From contig JACAEV010000131.1 in NCBI GenBank assembly GCA_013388645.1, positions 1-53,057 on the forward strand: a stretch of 53,057 nt of DNA, written 5' to 3'. The notes beneath the pieces are model-generated. The model was not told the DNA's origin and did not search any database. It was given only the letters and a program-made list of their open reading frames with translations. The position numbers were made by a program, and so were the translations under genes. Source of the stretch: Syntrophaceae bacterium (GTDB taxonomy: Bacteria > Desulfobacterota > BSN033 > UBA1163). Shown here piece by piece: positions 49,131-53,057 of the stretch (its first letter is position 1; the number at the start of each line of letters is the position of its first letter).

Positions 49131-49892
49131 TTATTCAAATCGCATGACCTTGACTCCGATGAAGTCCATTTGGGAAAGATAGTCTTTCAGCAAAACCTCC
49201 CTCACCCTCCCTCCTTTTCCTTTTGTTCCACTGGCATGAATCAGATAGACTGGGCTATCATCTCCCATCTTTCGACTCTTCTCAATCTTGATGATTCCAA
49301 TATGTCCGATCACTTCCCCTCTTACCCTCTTCTCGGGTTTTTTTGCAAAATAAATAATGTCCCCGTTTTTAAACCTTTTGATACCACTTAACAGCTCAGG
49401 GGGAGGAAGAATCTCGACAAAATCCTTTCCCCTTGAGCCCTTTATCTTACTTATTTTCCCTAACTCAGAGGTTATCTCCTTCCCCCATTTTCCACTCACA
49501 ATCATATCTTCTCCATATTCAAAGCGGTCCTCATAATTGACGACTTTTCCATCCTGAAGAATTCCCTTTGAATAGAATCTCTTTTCCAAGGCGATTTGGA
49601 TCGCCTCATCAGGAGTTTTACTTAAGGCAAGTTCCACTGCACGGAAGGTCAAATACATACAATCCACCTTCTCGTCTGCCACAATGGTTGCTTTGGAGAC
49701 GTAGTCCCCCAATGGATCCGTATCATACGGAACACCTAAAAACCTCTCTGCCCAGAAGACAATCCTTTCCCCAATGGGTTTGCTCTTCAAGGAAGTTTGG
49801 AATTTTTGAATCTCCTCATGGGTGAGTGCGTAACAGGGCTGAAGGAATAGGAAAAAGATAAGAGGAAAAACGAGAGTTTTTGTTAGATTCAA
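49131..49892 (-). CDS. DUF1460-family (NlpC/P60-like amidase-like) exported protein
   Basis: Signal peptide; RIVFWAERFLGVPYDTDPLGDYV...VDCMYLTFRAVELAL; FKNGDIIYFAKKPEKRVRGEVIGHIGII. Confidence 0.82.
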   Translation of the reverse strand: MNLTKTLVFPLIFFLFLQPCYALTHEEIQKFQTSLKSKPIGERIVFWAERFLGVPYDTDPLGDYVSKATIVADEKVDCMYLTFRAVELALSKTPDEAIQIALEKRFYSKGILQDGKVVNYEDRFEYGEDMIVSGKWGKEITSELGKISKIKGSRGKDFVEILPPPELLSGIKRFKNGDIIYFAKKPEKRVRGEVIGHIGIIKIEKSRKMGDDSPVYLIHASGTKGKGGRVREVLLKDYLSQMDFIGVKVMRFE

Positions 49893-49998
49893 TTTTTAAA
49901 TTCCCTGATTCTTAATGTTGTTCTACCTGGTGCAAACCGGTTCAAACCCTGGCTTCTTTGAGACCCCACAAACCCTACATCGCTGGAGAGAAGTTCGG

Positions 49999-51551
49999 CT
50001 AATCCATATACCCAATCCCCTGGAGCTTTTTTCTCATCTCTTTTTCTTCTGCTTCTGTCATGGCAAATTCAGCAGCATCGATCTCCAGAGGAATATCTTC
50101 AGTTCGAATGGGAGAAGCCTTCAGCGCCTCAGGCTCCAGGGCCTCCGTTAATACCTTCCCATCAAAATCCTGTGGCACCGGAAGCCCCAAAAGGTAGAGG
50201 GCCGTTGGAGCAACATCCATCACATGTGCCCCCTCGATGATCTTCCCCTTTTTGATACCAGGACCTTGGAGAATGAGAATTCCTTCAAGTCGATGAGAAC
50301 TCTGGCCCACTCTACTCCTCTTAAAGATTTTATCTTTAACTCGGTCGTTAAGGGTATAGTCGCCATGAGGGATAAAAGCGATATCGGGTGCCATTTTTAA
50401 ATGGGGACCCCAATAAATATCTTCCCTCTGATAAACATGTTCAAGGATGCATCTTCCCTCTTCCTCATCCACGATGGAGTGAAGTTCTTCAATAATATGA
50501 TTTCGCAGCTCATGATATTTTTCAGGTAAGACGATGCCTTCTGGCTCTCTTCCCATCAGGTTGATCCTGATCCCATATCCATACCCTGTATTGACGAAAT
50601 AGGCTTGAGTCTTTCCCCAATGAATTTCAGACCTCTTCTTACTCCACAGCCCTTTTATTTTTTGTATCAGGGAGGGTTCTTCTTTACGGTGAAAAAGGCC
50701 CATATCCAGCTTTTCTCTATAGGAACCCCTCACTCGCTTGCTCACTAAAAAACCTTTTTCTTTAAGCCAAGAGTTGAGATAGAAAGTTTTCTGAGTCGAG
50801 CCGAAACCATGATCCGACATCATCAGAATGACATCTTCCTCTTTCAATAACTGCATCAATTGTCCGATCCTCTCGTCGATTTTCACATAGAATGGAAAAA
50901 GACACCGATCTTTTTCCCCCCACAGGAAATGCTGCATCCAATCGGTTTCCATGATCACGAAGACAAAAAGATTCCATTCTTTGGTCATCAGATATTTTGC
51001 CACTCTAAAACGGGTCTCCAACGTTTGGTAAATCTCACTCAGGAAGGCCTCCTCATGGAAATCTTTAAGTTGATCGCCATCGGCCTCGGCCCACCATCTT
51101 CCCAACCTCTCTTCCAGCTCCTGCCCTATCTCCTTGGGATAGATGAATTCACCCTGAGTGGGGGCTGGGATCCCGCTGATCATGATTCCTTCAATCTCCC
51201 GGGGGGGTAAGTCATAGGGACATATAGAATAATACTCTTTTTGCCCTTCGCTCCAGCAAGATCCCAAAACCTTTTCGACCGGATATGGCTTGAATTGACC
51301 AAAACCTTTTTATAAGAGTTTGGCTTGAACGTAATGAAATCAAATACCCCATGTTTGCCAGGGTTCACTCCAGTCATGAAAGAGGTCCAGGCCGGGGGGG
51401 TCACGGGTGGGATCGTGCTTCCAAGACGACCATAAGTGGACCCCTCCACCATTCTTTTTAAATTTGGGAGCCTTCCCTCTTTGATCCAGGGATCGAGGAG
51501 ATCGAAAGTAGCCCCATCCAGACCGATGACAAAAACTCTTGCTGTGCTCAT
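49999..51551 (-). pseudogene. Type I phosphodiesterase/nucleotide pyrophosphatase (alkaline-phosphatase-like) gene, frameshifted in a poly-C tract
   Basis: N-part MSTARVFVIGLDGATFDLLDPWIKEGRLPNLKRMVEGSTYGRLGSTIPPVTPPAWTSFMTGVNPGKHGVFDF (51180-51551) and C-part IEGIMISGIPAP...LMMSDHGFGSTQKTFYLN...VMDVAPTALYLLGLPVP; frames meet at the C7 tract near 51201-51207. Confidence 0.85.
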
Positions 51552-51630
51552 TCCTCATTAACCCTTTTGAAGCTCAAAAAAGACCGTCTTCATAGCAAGG
51601 GGAATCATTTTTATAAAACTTCCAGAAAAC

Positions 51631-51733
51631 CCTAGGCTTTTAAGCCTGGGGATGAATGGTGCCCGGAGCGAGGCGGAATAATCCGGCGAAGCCGGGAAGC
51701 CCGGAATAAACCCTGGCCTTCAGGCCAGGGAGT
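51631..51733. repeat. Stacked palindromic segment (possible IS200/IS605-type end or structured RNA remnant)
   Basis: CCTAGGCTTTTAAGCCTGGG ... CCGGCGAAGCCGG ... CCCTGGCCTTCAGGCCAGGG within about 100 bp of non-coding sequence. Confidence 0.45.
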
Positions 51734-51734
51734 T

Positions 51735-52787
51735 TCATTTTATCAACGGATGTTGATTCAAAAGATCATAAAAACTTTTTGCAATGAATTCAGATCCTTT
51801 ATCGGTGTAATGAAAATTATCGCCGAAATATTCTAAAGTTTTTGGAATCAAATGGTCATTGTCAATAAAAAACAGATTTTCATCTCTGGCTATTCTTCTG
51901 ACAGCGTCATTGGCTTTTTGGGTAGCGTCCAGAACCCCTTCTTCGGACAATTCAATACAATAGGTAAGGCGAGTCGCCAATAAAATATGCTTATGGATAT
52001 CTTTATTAATGGGAGTAATGAGGGCAGGATAGGTGGAAAGGACTGGAACAATATGATTCTCTTTGAGATAGTGAACAAATAATCGTAAATCCCTCTCAAA
52101 TTCCAAAATCATATTTTCTGGTACTTCCTCCATCGGTTTTTTATGAAGCAGATGTTTTTTCTCTTTTTTCCTAATCCTTCTACGTAGCCTCCATAGATGG
52201 AGTCGGGTGGACCACTGCTTCCCCAAACATCTCTCTATGACCCCTTCAAGGCTTGGAAGCGTGTCACCGACCGTGCGAATTTTATTCAAAATATAAACAA
52301 CCCATTTCTGATCGCCTTCCTCTTTAAGATGCCTCCCCTTCTTTCTTATCATTTTATTTACTGAATGCTTCCTCCTTCCCCCTCTCATCAACTCCTTGAA
52401 GTAGATTAAGTAGGCTTGAAGGATAATCACGATGTCAGGCCTCAATGGCAAAAGATATTTTTCAACATAATCTTTTTTCCTTTTTAAATTGAGCCCCACC
52501 ACCGATGCATTGATGACCTCTACTCTCGGGAATCTATCTCTATACATCACCCCTAATTGGGAAGGCCATTCCTTATCTTTGCTCTCATAAAATCCGAATG
52601 TCTCGGATACCCCTAAACAAAAAATCCTAATGTGCCCTTCCCTTTTTTCCTTTTCCATTTCTTTCCCCCTGAAGCCGAGGGAATTGATCTCCCACTTTCC
52701 GTATCTCGCACTTGGGATGTTGTGAGGAATACCACCTTGGTCTACTTCAACAAGAATTGAATAAAGATCGTTTAGCTTCATGGTCAA
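51735..52787 (-). CDS. SGNH/GDSL-hydrolase-like protein
   Basis: IRIFCLGVSETFGFYESKDKEWPSQLGVMYRDRFPRVEVINASVVGLNLKRKKDYVEKYLLPLRPDIVIILQAY; C-terminal FFIDNDHLIPKTLEYFGDNFHYTDKGSEFIAKSFYDLL. Confidence 0.78.
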   Translation of the reverse strand: MTMKLNDLYSILVEVDQGGIPHNIPSARYGKWEINSLGFRGKEMEKEKREGHIRIFCLGVSETFGFYESKDKEWPSQLGVMYRDRFPRVEVINASVVGLNLKRKKDYVEKYLLPLRPDIVIILQAYLIYFKELMRGGRRKHSVNKMIRKKGRHLKEEGDQKWVVYILNKIRTVGDTLPSLEGVIERCLGKQWSTRLHLWRLRRRIRKKEKKHLLHKKPMEEVPENMILEFERDLRLFVHYLKENHIVPVLSTYPALITPINKDIHKHILLATRLTYCIELSEEGVLDATQKANDAVRRIARDENLFFIDNDHLIPKTLEYFGDNFHYTDKGSEFIAKSFYDLLNQHPLIK

Positions 52788-53057
52788 ATGATTATTTTAA
52801 TAGATAAGGATACCTTTTTTTGATGGGTAACGGTAACAAAAACTTATGGGGATGTCAATCAAAATGGCTACTGACCTTCTATCCCTTTTGAAGAAACAGA
52901 CGGCCAGAAGGGTCTAAAATAGGGTTAGAATTGGTGAGAAAGGAAAAAAGTAATTTTACCTTCATACTGCAACCATCCTCCCGCAAAAGCGGATGAGCTT
53001 GAAGTCTATCAATAGGCTACCCTAGTCCATTCAGCGAGAGACGACGAAAGGGGGACG

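Noticed and set aside
52970-53057. Possible riboswitch/structured leader at the window edge
   Set aside because: Only short local palindromes (CCGCAAAAGCGG) visible and the region is truncated; no known riboswitch consensus recognised.
1-53057. CRISPR arrays, rRNA and tRNA genes
   Set aside because: No regularly spaced direct repeats, rRNA-like conserved blocks, or convincing cloverleaf with T-loop and CCA-proximal stem noticed by eye; tRNAscan-SE or a CRISPR finder would be needed to confirm absence.

Overview
This 53 kb bacterial chromosomal window reads as Deltaproteobacteria-like in style; that lineage guess is inference only. The core content is: NifS/NifU Fe-S assembly; an ADP-forming acyl-CoA synthetase; a pyruvate/2-oxoacid dehydrogenase (E1a/E1b/E2) cluster; LeuCD-type hydratase; an alternative-complex-III/Qrc-like module (pentaheme cyt c, MopB, FeS, NrfD) contiguous with a caa3-type cytochrome oxidase operon (Sco, CoxA/C/D/B, CtaB); glucokinase, Pgi and GH57; SdhAB, citrate synthase, aconitase and fumarase; Lgt; a Ycf46-like AAA+ ATPase; DUF1460; a broken phosphodiesterase-family gene; and an SGNH-like protein. 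Four items stand out. (1) A compact RiPP-like locus at 2196-4597: a 54-aa Cys protein, a radical SAM/SPASM enzyme with a PqqD-like N-terminus, an unannotated 20-aa Cys-rich peptide (MTIKKVAKNFSALCKCKASC), a hairpin, and an ATP-grasp-like protein whose motif order looks circularly permuted. (2) A relic chromosomal integron at about 5826-9357: a decayed IntI-type integrase, an attI-like core, two attC sites with perfectly matching cassette ends, and two cassettes (a signal-peptide protein and a HicAB toxin-antitoxin pair). (3) A thioredoxin-like gene with an in-frame TGA in a U-P-H-C motif, followed by a bacterial SECIS-like hairpin, so a probable selenoprotein missed by the ORF track. (4) Several families of MITE-like inverted-repeat elements, one of which interrupts the integrase.
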